Below, in pieces: positions 25,205-33,309 of a stretch of DNA of 64,000 nt (position 1 is its first letter; each line of letters starts with the position of its first letter). Source of the DNA: Patescibacteria group bacterium. Its GTDB lineage: Bacteria > Patescibacteriota > Microgenomatia > UBA1406 > GWC2-37-13. The notes beneath the pieces were generated by a model. The model was not told the DNA's origin. It did not search any database and saw nothing but the letters and a program-made list of their open reading frames with translations. The DNA lies in assembly GCA_026004435.1 (NCBI GenBank), contig BPJD01000001.1:62001-126000 (forward strand), given 5' to 3'. The translations under genes were made by a program, and so were the position numbers.

Positions 25205-25531
25205 ATGAAAAAATCAAATTACTTAATAGCTTTAGGAAAAAATATATTATCACTCTGTTTATAACCTTTTTATTGATAGGGCTAATATTTTTGATTATTT
25301 ATATTGTTATTAATACTAGATCGTTTTTATTTGCAATTTTAGAACTTTATTTTCTTATGAGATTGTACTTTATTTCTTTTGTTGGTTGGCAGTATTTGTC
25401 TTTTAAATTGTTGTGTTTTGTTTGATTCTAAAGAGTTTAGGTATAGTTTTTATCTTTATGCTTTTCTTTTTAATATATTAATAGGTGTTTTAATTACCCC
25501 AGTTATTTTCGTACCTTTGCCAATCTTTTGA
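25205..25531 (+). pseudogene. Remnant of a small membrane protein gene
   Basis: ATG 25205 opens MKKSNYLIALGKNILSLCL and stops at TAA. A second frame from about 25258 reads FITFLLIGLIFLIIYIV ... FVGWQYLSFKLLCFV and stops at TGA; a third segment, back in the first frame, reads DSKEFRYSFYLYAFLFNILIGVLITPVIFVP to TGA at 25529-25531. Joined, these give about 110 hydrophobic residues with three or four membrane helices. Two compensating frameshifts suggest a decayed gene, but the AT-rich composition makes chance hydrophobic reading possible. Confidence 0.35.
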
Positions 25532-25611
25532 TAATTAAATATTAAGATTAACTTTAGCGTCCCTCATTGGCTTTTCAGGTTGTTTAAGTATAGTATATAT
25601 CTAAGTTATAT

Positions 25612-25617
25612 TATAAT
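25612..25617 (+). promoter_or_regulatory. -10 box of leaderless-type promoter (pseudouridine synthase)
   Basis: TATAAT ends 9 nt before the ATG at 25627. Confidence 0.5.
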
Positions 25618-25626
25618 ATCATTGAA

Positions 25627-26337
25627 ATGAAAGTGCGTATTAATAAATATCTTGCTGCTTGCGGTTTAGGTTCTCGAAGAAGAGTTGAAAATTATATTAA
25701 TCAAAGAAAGGTAAGCATAAATGGCAAGCTGGCAAGACTTTATGACTATGTTTATCCTGAGGCTGATACTGTAATGGTTGGAGGAAAAATTGTTAAACCT
25801 AAAAGTTTTGAGTATTACATTTTAAATAAGCCTAAAGGTATTGTTTCAACAACAAAAGATGAGTTTGACAGGAAAACAGTTTTAGATTTTGTCAGATCAA
25901 GGTCAAAACAAAGTTTAAAGATTGCAGGCAGACTTGATATTAATACTACAGGTTTGGTTTTATTAACCAATGACAGCAGATTAGTTGAAAAAATAATAGG
26001 CCCTAAAAGCAGTGTTCCTAAGACTTATAAAGTTTTGGTAGCTGGAGATTTGTCTCAAAATCAGATTAACAGACTGCAGACAGGTGTTGATCTAGGGGGC
26101 TATATTACTAAAAAGGCTAAAATTAACAATATCAAAAGGTTTTCCGGAAAAACTGAGTTTGAGATTACTCTTTATGAAGGTAAAAATCATCAGATAAAAC
26201 GAATGTGCGAAAGAGTTAAGCTGTCATTTTTAGATTTGCAAAGAATTTCAATAGGAAAGCTGATGTTAGGGTGTCTTGCAATTGGTCAGGTGAAAAAACT
26301 TAAAGCAGAGTTCATTGCTAAAGCATTTGATCTTTAA
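25627..26337 (+). CDS. rluB: Pseudouridine synthase, RsuA/RluB family
   Basis: A 236-aa enzyme. The N-terminal S4 RNA-binding domain (VRINKYLAACGLGSRRRVENYI) is followed by the catalytic domain with YILNKPKGIVSTTKD and GRLDINTTGLVLLTND, where Asp of GRLD is the catalytic residue, then GKNHQIKRMCE. It converts a uridine in rRNA to pseudouridine: in 23S rRNA for RluB, in 16S rRNA for RsuA. The subfamily cannot be settled from motifs alone; the length fits RluB/RsuA equally. It has a leaderless-type promoter and is convergent with the tmk-like gene, leaving only 5 nt between them. Confidence 0.88.
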   Translation: MKVRINKYLAACGLGSRRRVENYINQRKVSINGKLARLYDYVYPEADTVMVGGKIVKPKSFEYYILNKPKGIVSTTKDEFDRKTVLDFVRSRSKQSLKIAGRLDINTTGLVLLTNDSRLVEKIIGPKSSVPKTYKVLVAGDLSQNQINRLQTGVDLGGYITKKAKINNIKRFSGKTEFEITLYEGKNHQIKRMCERVKLSFLDLQRISIGKLMLGCLAIGQVKKLKAEFIAKAFDL

Positions 26338-26342
26338 AACTG

Positions 26343-27341
26343 CTAGTGTAATTTTAAGTTGGAGTTAACACAATCAACAATAGCTTGGTGAACTTCTTTT
26401 ATTGATTTTAATTTGTTGTTTTCTATGCATTTTATTCTTTTCCAATGTCTAAATAGGTTACATAAGTAAAGATACATTTTTCTTGTTTTTCTTTGGTAAT
26501 CTGTAAGCTCTTCTGTTAAATCATAGCCTTGTTTTTTTAAATAATCCCTTTTTTTCTTTTTTTGTATAAGTTTTTGGGATGTCTCTGTTTTTACATCAAG
26601 GTAAATAGTTAGGTCTTCCAAAGGAAGCAGGTTGGTTTTGTACTCAAGATCTATTATCCAGTTGATAAACTTCATTTGTTGGTCTGGTGGTTTTCTTACT
26701 GTTTGAAAAGCCAGACTTGAACTGGTATAGCGGTTGCAGATAATTATCGTATCTTGCAGTAGTAGTTGTCTTATTTCTTCTGCTACAGTTTGTCTGTCTT
26801 GGGCGTAAACTATTGATATGATCTCAGGGCTAATTTGATCTAATTCTCCAAATTCTTTGTTTAAAAATCTTGCAATTGTTTCGCCATAAATTGATCCAAA
26901 GTACTGTGGGAAGTCATACAGCTTAACTTTTTCCCCTTTTATCTTAAAATACTCAACCAGCAAATCGCTTTGTGTTTTTTTGCCGGATCCGTCTCCACCG
27001 TCTATTACTATAATTTTTCCTTTTCTGATTTGTTGGAATTTTAGATGGTCTGCAAATTTTTTAATAACATAATCTAAGTTGTCAGTATCATAAAATCTTT
27101 GATAAATATAGAACTCAGGATAGTTAAATTCAAGTTTTTTGTACTCTTTTCCTTTTTTAATTAGTCGCAAAATAGGCTTTTTTTGTTTTAATAAATCCTG
27201 AATGTCGTAAATTTCTAAGGCAGAATCGATTATAAAAAAATCTTTTAGTTTATCTCTTGTTTCAATAAGATTAATGCCAGCTAAAATTTTTCTAACCTTA
27301 CTTTCAAGTTTTTTGTTTTTGAGCAAAAGCTGAACCTTCAT
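26343..27341 (-). CDS. tmk: Thymidylate kinase with an extra N-terminal domain
   Basis: About 332 aa. The C-terminal 220 residues form a dTMP kinase: IIVIDGGDGSGKKTQSDLLVEYF is the P-loop, YDFPQYFGSIYGETIARFL the dTMP-binding segment, and IICNRYTSSSLAFQ the DR(Y/W)-like motif. The first 110 residues (MKVQLLLKNKKLESKVRKIL ... LRLIKKGKEYKKLEF) are an additional domain I do not recognise. The start is ambiguous: TTG 27365, ATG 27362 or ATG 27341. All overlap the end of the Clp-type ATPase gene by 38-62 nt, an unusually long overlap. Confidence 0.75.
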   Translation of the reverse strand: MKVQLLLKNKKLESKVRKILAGINLIETRDKLKDFFIIDSALEIYDIQDLLKQKKPILRLIKKGKEYKKLEFNYPEFYIYQRFYDTDNLDYVIKKFADHLKFQQIRKGKIIVIDGGDGSGKKTQSDLLVEYFKIKGEKVKLYDFPQYFGSIYGETIARFLNKEFGELDQISPEIISIVYAQDRQTVAEEIRQLLLQDTIIICNRYTSSSLAFQTVRKPPDQQMKFINWIIDLEYKTNLLPLEDLTIYLDVKTETSQKLIQKKKKRDYLKKQGYDLTEELTDYQRKTRKMYLYLCNLFRHWKRIKCIENNKLKSIKEVHQAIVDCVNSNLKLH

Positions 27342-29487
27342 TTGCTTTAGCCAAAATTGCATCAATTATTCTCTTCTCTACTTTTTCTGCAATTACTCTT
27401 TCAACCTCTCTGGCTCCGAATTTTTTATAGTTGGTATTTGAAAATAGATTATCCCAGTCAATCTGATTTATGTCAAATTTTATTTTGATCTTTTGTTTTT
27501 CTTCATAGGCTCTGATGATCTTTGCAACTTTATTCTTGGCAATCTGAATAATTATCTCTTTTGGCAATGGCTTGTAAAGTATTATGCCGTCAAATCTGTT
27601 TAATAATTCAGGAGAAAAGATTTTATTATCTATTAGTCTTTGTATAAAGCTGTTTTTATCTGTAGTTTCATCAATTTGATCTGCTAAGGCATTTGATGTT
27701 GCTATAATAAAAGAGAATCTGAAATCAATTTTTTCTCCAAAATCCGTTGTTAAGTAGCCTTCATCTAAAACTGTCATAAAAAGCTCCTGAATCTCTTTAT
27801 TGGTTTTTTCAAACTCATCCAGCAGTAGGACATTGTATTTGTTGGTTCTTAACTTGATCTCAAGATCAGATTGAATATTTGCCTCTTTATTGCCTAAGAT
27901 GTATGACGGATGATTAACAGTAGTCATATCTAATCTTACAATTTTATCTGGTGAGCCAAAAAAAACCTCTGCAATTGTTTTTGCTGTATGAGTTTTACCG
28001 ACTCCAGTTGGGCCTAATAAGAGAAAACTGCCAAAAGGTTTTTTGTTTTTGCCTAGATTTAATGCTGCTTTTTTAAGAGCAAAAGACAAGTCTTTCACAG
28101 CTTGCGTTTGGTAAAGAATTTTTTTGTTTAAGGTTGATTCTATATGTATTAGTTTTCTTTTTATATTTTGAAAAATTAAAGCTGTGTTATCTTGTGTTTT
28201 AATAAAGTTTTCTATAGTTTCTGGCTTTATTATTTTTACCGTATTTTTAAGCGCAAAAGAGATCAGTTCTTCTGTAAATTTAAATAATTTTTCTGGAAAA
28301 GGAATGTCAGTAATATAATAATCTGCACTGTCTACAATTGAACAGACAGCCTCGTAGGTAAAGATAATGTTATATTTATCTTCATAATAAAAACATTTAT
28401 TAAGCATTATTGTTTTTGCTTGATCTTTGGTTACTGGCTGTAGATTAATTGTTGTAAACACTTTATCAATTAGGCTGTATCTTTGTTTGATCTCAAGATA
28501 TCTGTAGGATTCCAATGTCGTTATAATGTGCAGACTTTTAGATTCAAGTAAAGAGTTTATGATACTGCTGATATTAAACAATTTGTTGTCAAAATAATCA
28601 AATAAATCATCTATAACCAAGATGATATTTCCTGCATATTCAGCCTCTTTTATTATTTTTTCTATTGTTTTAGTGTTTTCAAGCAGGTTTGATGAGTTAA
28701 GCAGATTGGTCAGATTAAGTTTAAAAACTCTGTAATCATCTAATCTGTTTTTGCACTCGTTGTTATAAATTTTTTTGACCATAGCATAGATTAAACTGTG
28801 TTTACCAACTCCGTTTTCACCTAAAATAATTGTGTTTGAACCTTGATCGTTTAGCAGAGATAAAGTCAGGCTGTTTAATTCATTCTCTCGGTCTATTATT
28901 TCTGTTAAATTTGCCACAAATGTTCTTTTAGTTAGCTCCTCTGCATATTTCTCAATTGTTGGAACATAGCCGTGATCCCAGTCAACTGCAATAGGTTTAA
29001 GTTTAAAAAACCAGTTTAGCCAAGTATGATGATGGTAGTTATGCTTATGTTTAAGGTATATATCAAACCAGTCATCACCTGCTTGGAGGTGCTTGGTTTC
29101 TAAAACTCTGAGTTTTAAAAACTCTTTTTTTAGTTTTAAGATTCTTTTGGCATAAGGGTTGATTAGTTCTTGAATGTTGTAGCAGGCAAATAAAATTAAG
29201 TACAGTACAAAAAATACTGGTAGAAAAAGCAGTACAATAAATTGAACTAAGCCGTAGATTATCAGTACAGTTAATCTTATTAGAAAACCTAAAAGTATTG
29301 AGATTAGGTTAAAAATTAAATCTGATATGAACGACTCGCTTTTGTATCTTCCATTGCTAAAAACAGCTGTCTTCTTCCAAGGATAAAACAAGGTAAATAA
29401 CAGTTTGTTTACTGAAAAAAAATACGGCAAAAACAACAGCAGTTTAAAATAAGATGAAAAGAAATCAGATATAGGATTCTTGATCAT
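27304..29487 (-). CDS. Membrane-anchored Clp-type AAA+ ATPase
   Basis: A 727-aa protein. The N-terminal 110 residues hold two hydrophobic zones (residues 10-35 and 55-105: LISILLGFLIRLTVLIIYGL ...), replacing the soluble Clp_N domain. NBD1 has GENGVGKHS (about 222-230) and IILVIDD; NBD2 has GPTGVGKTHT (about 492-501), VLLLDEFEK and a sensor/arginine-finger region SPELLNRFDGIILYKPL, then a D2-small C-terminal domain with FGAREVERVI. It therefore resembles a ClpA/ClpC-like unfoldase tethered to the membrane. No ClpP-binding loop was identified. Partner and substrate are unknown, but the long overlap with the tmk-like gene implies co-translation. Confidence 0.85.
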   Translation of the reverse strand: MIKNPISDFFSSYFKLLLFLPYFFSVNKLLFTLFYPWKKTAVFSNGRYKSESFISDLIFNLISILLGFLIRLTVLIIYGLVQFIVLLFLPVFFVLYLILFACYNIQELINPYAKRILKLKKEFLKLRVLETKHLQAGDDWFDIYLKHKHNYHHHTWLNWFFKLKPIAVDWDHGYVPTIEKYAEELTKRTFVANLTEIIDRENELNSLTLSLLNDQGSNTIILGENGVGKHSLIYAMVKKIYNNECKNRLDDYRVFKLNLTNLLNSSNLLENTKTIEKIIKEAEYAGNIILVIDDLFDYFDNKLFNISSIINSLLESKSLHIITTLESYRYLEIKQRYSLIDKVFTTINLQPVTKDQAKTIMLNKCFYYEDKYNIIFTYEAVCSIVDSADYYITDIPFPEKLFKFTEELISFALKNTVKIIKPETIENFIKTQDNTALIFQNIKRKLIHIESTLNKKILYQTQAVKDLSFALKKAALNLGKNKKPFGSFLLLGPTGVGKTHTAKTIAEVFFGSPDKIVRLDMTTVNHPSYILGNKEANIQSDLEIKLRTNKYNVLLLDEFEKTNKEIQELFMTVLDEGYLTTDFGEKIDFRFSFIIATSNALADQIDETTDKNSFIQRLIDNKIFSPELLNRFDGIILYKPLPKEIIIQIAKNKVAKIIRAYEEKQKIKIKFDINQIDWDNLFSNTNYKKFGAREVERVIAEKVEKRIIDAILAKANEGSAFAQKQKT

Positions 29488-29533
29488 ATTATGATCATTC
29501 TAATCAATATCTGCCCATTTTGCCAGATATTTT

Positions 29534-30001
29534 TTATTGTTTTAGCTCTCCTATATAAAAGTTTTCAAGATTTTCTCTTGCTCTTTCAGAGTGGGGTGTT
29601 CTGCTTCCCATTGGTTTGGTTTCAAACAACTCAGTTGCGTCTTTGCCACAGCCCTGCAAAATGGCATCTCCACCGGGGTGTCTGCTGATAAAGTCTGTAA
29701 CATTGTAGACTTTATTGTGTATTGCCATCCAACAGTCGTCTTTCGTTGAGTGTTGAGCTACTTCTTCAAGTGTGTACATCATTGTTTCAGGACTGCTTGA
29801 ACCACTGTTGTCTTCAGTTGCTGATGCCTCTGATGTTGGCTGGGTGTCCTCGGTTTCTGATTGAGGTGCTGATGTTTCAGTATTTACTGTTCTTGATGCA
29901 GCCTCTTGTGTTCTTTGGCGGTTAACAATATAAATAACTGCAATTAAAAGCAGAGTTAGTACAACAGCTGTTGTTATGATTACTGTTTTTGTTTTATCCA
30001 T
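29534..30001 (-). CDS. Membrane-anchored cytochrome b5-like haem protein
   Basis: A 155-aa protein: residues 5-27 are a signal-anchor (TVIITTAVVLTLLLIAVIYIV). A Ser/Thr/Glu-rich linker of about 45 residues follows, then a cytochrome b5 domain: YTLEEVAQHSTKDDCWMAIHNKVYNVTDFI, HPGGDAILQGCGKDATELF and a terminal YIGEL. His of HPGG is one axial haem ligand; the second is expected in the HSERA segment. The domain is probably outside the cell. The redox partner is unknown; a ferric-reductase-like membrane protein is encoded at 62.0 kb. The gene lies just downstream of a 98-aa membrane protein. Confidence 0.85.
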   Translation of the reverse strand: MDKTKTVIITTAVVLTLLLIAVIYIVNRQRTQEAASRTVNTETSAPQSETEDTQPTSEASATEDNSGSSSPETMMYTLEEVAQHSTKDDCWMAIHNKVYNVTDFISRHPGGDAILQGCGKDATELFETKPMGSRTPHSERARENLENFYIGELKQ

Positions 30002-30049
30002 TGTATTAATTAGTTTATAACTTTAGTTTAACTAATTCCCGTATCTAAT

Positions 30050-30346
30050 TTAAGTTTCTGGCAATTCTTCTGTCTCAATTTCCAAACCTCCTGTAAGTTT
30101 AGCAGTTATATTATAAATTACTGAAATAGCAAATCCAGTTAAAAAGCCAACAATTGTGTAAATTATTGGGAGGCTAAATATAATTTCAGTTAAGCCAGAT
30201 TTTGTTCCTGTGTTTGAATCTTTTTCTAAAAATAAATCAATTAACAATAACACAACAGCTATTATTAATGAACCAATGCAAAAGGCAAGACCATAAGATT
30301 TTGCCATCTGCATTATTCCTAATTTTTTTATTCTTAACTTTGCCAT
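30050..30346 (-). CDS. Small two-helix membrane protein (DUF3566-like)
   Basis: A 98-aa protein with a basic N-terminus (MAKLRIKKLGIMQMAK), a membrane helix (YGLAFCIGSLIIAVVLLLIDLFL), a short polar loop, and a second helix (IFSLPIIYTIVGFLTGFAISVIYN) followed by ITAKLTGGLEIE. The layout and the final Y-x-x-A-x-x-x-GG-E-E resemble DUF3566-type proteins; this is a resemblance only. Function is unknown. It could form a small operon with the cytochrome b5-like gene 48 nt downstream. Confidence 0.55.
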   Translation of the reverse strand: MAKLRIKKLGIMQMAKSYGLAFCIGSLIIAVVLLLIDLFLEKDSNTGTKSGLTEIIFSLPIIYTIVGFLTGFAISVIYNITAKLTGGLEIETEELPET

Positions 30347-30402
30347 TTTTTATAATATATAAAATTTTAGTCAAATGCAATATTCTCAATTAGCAAAAGT
30401 TG

Positions 30403-31053
30403 TCATATAAGAGTGAACTGCAGGTAATAGATTTTTTTACCTTCTTTTACTGCTAAGTTTTGGTACTTTGTTTCTTGTATTATTTCTTTGTAATCTGGGT
30501 GGTTTTTAAGAATTTCGTCACTGAAGATGTCCTCTGATTTAACTAGTATTTTTGCCTTTGCTTGTTTTAGACAATCTAGTGTAAAGTAGTAAAGCGCTTT
30601 ATTGTCTGTTTTAAAGTTTATTTTTGCTCCTCTTTGGCTGATTTTTTTATAAACAGCTAAAAAATCTAGGTTTGTTAGTCTGTGTTTTGTTTGTTTTTTT
30701 CTTTCAAAAGGATCAGGAAAAACTATCCAAATACCTGCGGCTTTTTTTAAGTTAAAAATATTAATTAAGTTCTCTACTCTTTCTCTTAAAAATACTGCAT
30801 TATTGAGTTTTTGCTCTTTGGCTTTTTTTGCTCCCCAGACTAATCTGTTTGATCTAAAATCCACTGCTATACAGAGAGCCTTATTATTTTTTTGCGCAAG
30901 GTAAAGCGTGTACTCTCCTCTGCCGGCTGCCAATTCGAGCAAGATTTTATTGTAGGAGACTAGTTTCTTTTTCAGCTTATTTAGGTTTTGGTTATCAAAG
31001 GTGTTGTCAAGGGTTTTAAACTCTAAAAATTTTTTAGTTTTGGCTCTGCTCAT
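30403..31053 (-). CDS. trmB: tRNA (guanine-N7-)-methyltransferase
   Basis: A 216-aa SAM-dependent enzyme that makes m7G46 in tRNA. LLELAAGRGEYTLYLAQKN is the SAM-binding motif I, CIAVDFRSNRLVWGAKKA motif II, and IWIVFPDPFERKKQTKHRLTN the family hallmark (FPDPW.K.-H.KRR). KTDNKALYYFTLDCL follows. The stop codon of the preceding mscS-like gene touches its start (1-nt overlap), so they are co-transcribed. The Phe in DPF instead of DPW is a tolerated variation. Confidence 0.92.
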   Translation of the reverse strand: MSRAKTKKFLEFKTLDNTFDNQNLNKLKKKLVSYNKILLELAAGRGEYTLYLAQKNNKALCIAVDFRSNRLVWGAKKAKEQKLNNAVFLRERVENLINIFNLKKAAGIWIVFPDPFERKKQTKHRLTNLDFLAVYKKISQRGAKINFKTDNKALYYFTLDCLKQAKAKILVKSEDIFSDEILKNHPDYKEIIQETKYQNLAVKEGKKIYYLQFTLI

Positions 31054-32102
31054 TAGTTAGAGTTTTTCAAATAAATTGTCTGGCTTGGATAGGCAAACTC
31101 AATTGATTCTTTTTCAAAACCCTGTTTTATGGCAAAGTTAATTTTTTCTTGGGTTGCTAAATAGGTCAAATAGTTAAAGTCTGTTAAATAGTAAACAGCC
31201 TCAATGATTAGAGCTGAGTCACCAAATGACTTAAATACTACCCAGTCTATTTTATCAACTTGTTTTTCAGCCTTAATCGCCTCTTTAATAATTTTGATTG
31301 CTTTTTTAAGCTTCTCATTGCTGATGCTATACTCTACTCCAATTTTTAAAGAGACTCTTCTATTTTTTATTCTGCCGTAATTTTCTACAACTGTTTCGGT
31401 AAGTTCTTTATTGGGTATAACAACTTCTTGGCCTTCAAGGGAAGTGATTCTTGTTGTTTTAATTCCAATATGTTTAACAACTCCTTTGTTTTGCCCAACC
31501 ACAATATAATCATCTATTTCAAACGGCTTGTCAAAAAAAATAGAAAATGAGGCAAAGATATCAGATAAGATGTTTTGCAAAGCAAAGGCTACAGCAATAC
31601 CTCCAATACCTAGTCCGGCTATTAAGGTTGAGACATTAAACCCAAGATTCTGCAGTGTCATTAAGGCAAGCAGAACCCAGACGCTTATTTTAACTAGTCT
31701 TTTAATAAGTATTAATAAGGTAGTATCTATTTTCTCTGTTTTATTACTGGTTATATCTTTATAAACAGCATCAATTATTCTGTTGGAGATCTTGGCTATT
31801 TCTATTATTAATGCAATAAGGATAGCTGAGTTAAGAATATTGTCTGTTTCAAGGGGCAGATCGGCAAAAAATTTAGAAGTTATTTTCAAAGACAACAGTA
31901 GTATTAAGTAATTAGGTAGTTTTGCCACTGACTCAATAATTTCATCATCAAACTTAAACCCTTTGGTTTTTTTAGTTAAGTTATGCAGATATTTGCTTAT
32001 CAGGTCTTTGCCAGCCTCAATCAACAAGTAAAAAGCAATTGTTAAAATGACTAAGTTTAAGTAGCTGTTATAAATGTGTTCAAGTAATTCAAGAATTTGC
32101 AT
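31053..32102 (-). CDS. mscS: MscS-family mechanosensitive channel
   Basis: A 349-aa membrane protein. Four predicted N-terminal helices precede the pore helix: VSTLIAGLGIGGIAVAFALQNILSDIFASFSIFFDKPF is the MscS TM3 plus the start of the beta domain, with the Gly/Ala packing typical of the pore. FEIDDYIVVGQNKGVVKHIGIKTTRITSLEGQEVVIPNKEL follows. The family opens under membrane tension to release osmolytes. A TATAAT (32110-32115, read on the minus strand) lies 7 nt before the ATG, another leaderless-type promoter. It overlaps trmB by 1 nt. Confidence 0.93.
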   Translation of the reverse strand: MQILELLEHIYNSYLNLVILTIAFYLLIEAGKDLISKYLHNLTKKTKGFKFDDEIIESVAKLPNYLILLLSLKITSKFFADLPLETDNILNSAILIALIIEIAKISNRIIDAVYKDITSNKTEKIDTTLLILIKRLVKISVWVLLALMTLQNLGFNVSTLIAGLGIGGIAVAFALQNILSDIFASFSIFFDKPFEIDDYIVVGQNKGVVKHIGIKTTRITSLEGQEVVIPNKELTETVVENYGRIKNRRVSLKIGVEYSISNEKLKKAIKIIKEAIKAEKQVDKIDWVVFKSFGDSALIIEAVYYLTDFNYLTYLATQEKINFAIKQGFEKESIEFAYPSQTIYLKNSN

Positions 32103-32109
32103 AGACTAA

Positions 32110-32115
32110 ATTATA
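32110..32115 (-). promoter_or_regulatory. -10 box of leaderless-type promoter (mscS)
   Basis: Minus-strand TATAAT ends 7 nt before the ATG at 32102. Confidence 0.5.
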
Positions 32116-32142
32116 CAAGAAAATATTAGTTGGTTAATTCTG

Positions 32143-32664
32143 TTAGGTTTGTAAAAACAGTTTTGCTCCATTTATGAAGTCTCTTAAATCAGATAAACTT
32201 AGTCTAATACTTATCTGATTTTGATCTGTGGCTGATCTGCAACTCTGAATTATCTTCATTTTAATTTCTATTGCTTTATCAATTAGTTTTTCATAATCAA
32301 CTTCAGTTTTTTTTCTTCTAATGATTGCTGCGGTGAATTGGTTAATCTGGTTTCCAAGGATATCTTCAATTGCAGACACTATGTTTGAGTATTCCTTTGC
32401 TTGAAAATCTGGATCATTAGAACAGATTGTATACCAATTAGTTACAGTCGGTCCAACATCAATTTCAGTCTTATCTGACGGTTCTTGATTTTCTGTTGAT
32501 TTTATTTTTTCTTCTAACAGTTCAATTAGTCTTCTTGTAAAAATTGTATGATAAGTTTCAGATTTTTGGCTCTCCTGATTGTTTTTTTCATCTTTATCAT
32601 TTGTTTTATTTCCTTCTCTTACTTTTCCTATTGAGAAATCTTCTGAATTTTGATTTGGTTCCAT
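32143..32664 (-). CDS. Hypothetical soluble protein
   Basis: A 173-aa protein I do not recognise. The first 35 residues are charged and probably disordered (NKTNDKDEKNNQESQ). The rest is mixed helix, with SNIVSAIEDILGNQINQFTAAIIRRKK and LSLSDLRDFINGAKLF. There is no signal peptide or membrane helix. A TATAAT on the minus strand lies about 20 nt before the ATG and faces the promoter of tRNA-Ile. The reading frame has no frameshift and the same codon use as its neighbours, so it is probably real. Confidence 0.5.
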   Translation of the reverse strand: MEPNQNSEDFSIGKVREGNKTNDKDEKNNQESQKSETYHTIFTRRLIELLEEKIKSTENQEPSDKTEIDVGPTVTNWYTICSNDPDFQAKEYSNIVSAIEDILGNQINQFTAAIIRRKKTEVDYEKLIDKAIEIKMKIIQSCRSATDQNQISIRLSLSDLRDFINGAKLFLQT

Positions 32665-32742
32665 ATTTAATTTATTTAAACTTATTATATGTTATAATAA
32701 CATTAATTTGTTAAGTTTGAACAAGTCTTAAATCATTTGCCA

Positions 32743-32816
32743 GCGCGCGTAGCTCAGTTGGTTAGAGCGCAGTCCTGATAAGACTGAGGTCGATGGTTCG
32801 AGTCCATCCGCGCGCA
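32743..32816 (+). tRNA. tRNA-Ile (GAU)
   Basis: The cloverleaf folds fully. Acceptor GCGCGCG pairs with CGCGCGC (32809-32815) and A is the discriminator. D-arm is GCTC/GAGC, anticodon stem CAGTC/GACTG with loop CTGATAA (anticodon GAT), and the T-arm is GATGG/CCATC around TTCGAGT. CCA is not encoded. A TATAAT at 32693-32698 can start the transcript about 40 nt upstream. Confidence 0.96.
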
Positions 32817-32864
32817 CAGACAAAAGTCGAAAAGTTTGACTATTTTAATAACTGCTTAGTTTCA

Positions 32865-33308
32865 TTAAAACATGCTTTCGAGTGATTTATTTATATCTTC
32901 AAGTTCTTGAATTATTTTTCCAACAGCTTGACTTATTTGTGCAACATTTGCATTATTTTGTAATGCAGCATATGTATTTTTTAGTAGGTTAATTGAATTA
33001 TTTAGAATTGATATAAGGTTTTCTTTTTCTACTTTAGTAGAAAAGTAGCTTTGATTTTGTAATGCTTCTTTGTGGCCTTCGTTTACTAAATTTTCTATAT
33101 TATCTGTTGATTTTTTGAGATTTAAGATATCTTTTATTCCTCTAATTATATTTTCTATTTTTATTAGTGTTGTTTCAAGTATGTCTAAAGATTCTTGTTG
33201 GGCAGATGGATCAGAAAAAATTTCAAAATATAAATTTAATACAGATATATTATTTGCTAATTCTTGAAACAATATATATATGTGGCTTATCTTTTCTTGT
33301 TCTTGCAT
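32865..33308 (-). CDS. Hypothetical helical protein
   Basis: A 147-aa, almost entirely alpha-helical protein (LNLYFEIFSDPSAQQ, LETTLIKIENIIRGIKDIL, NLVNEGHKEALQNQ) with possible coiled-coil segments. No known family recognised and no signal peptide. It ends immediately downstream of the tRNA-Ile gene, convergently. It starts 1 nt after the polyprenyl synthase stop, so it is the second gene of that operon. Any role in isoprenoid metabolism is only suggested by position. Confidence 0.5.
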   Translation of the reverse strand: MQEQEKISHIYILFQELANNISVLNLYFEIFSDPSAQQESLDILETTLIKIENIIRGIKDILNLKKSTDNIENLVNEGHKEALQNQSYFSTKVEKENLISILNNSINLLKNTYAALQNNANVAQISQAVGKIIQELEDINKSLESMF

Positions 33309-33309
33309 T

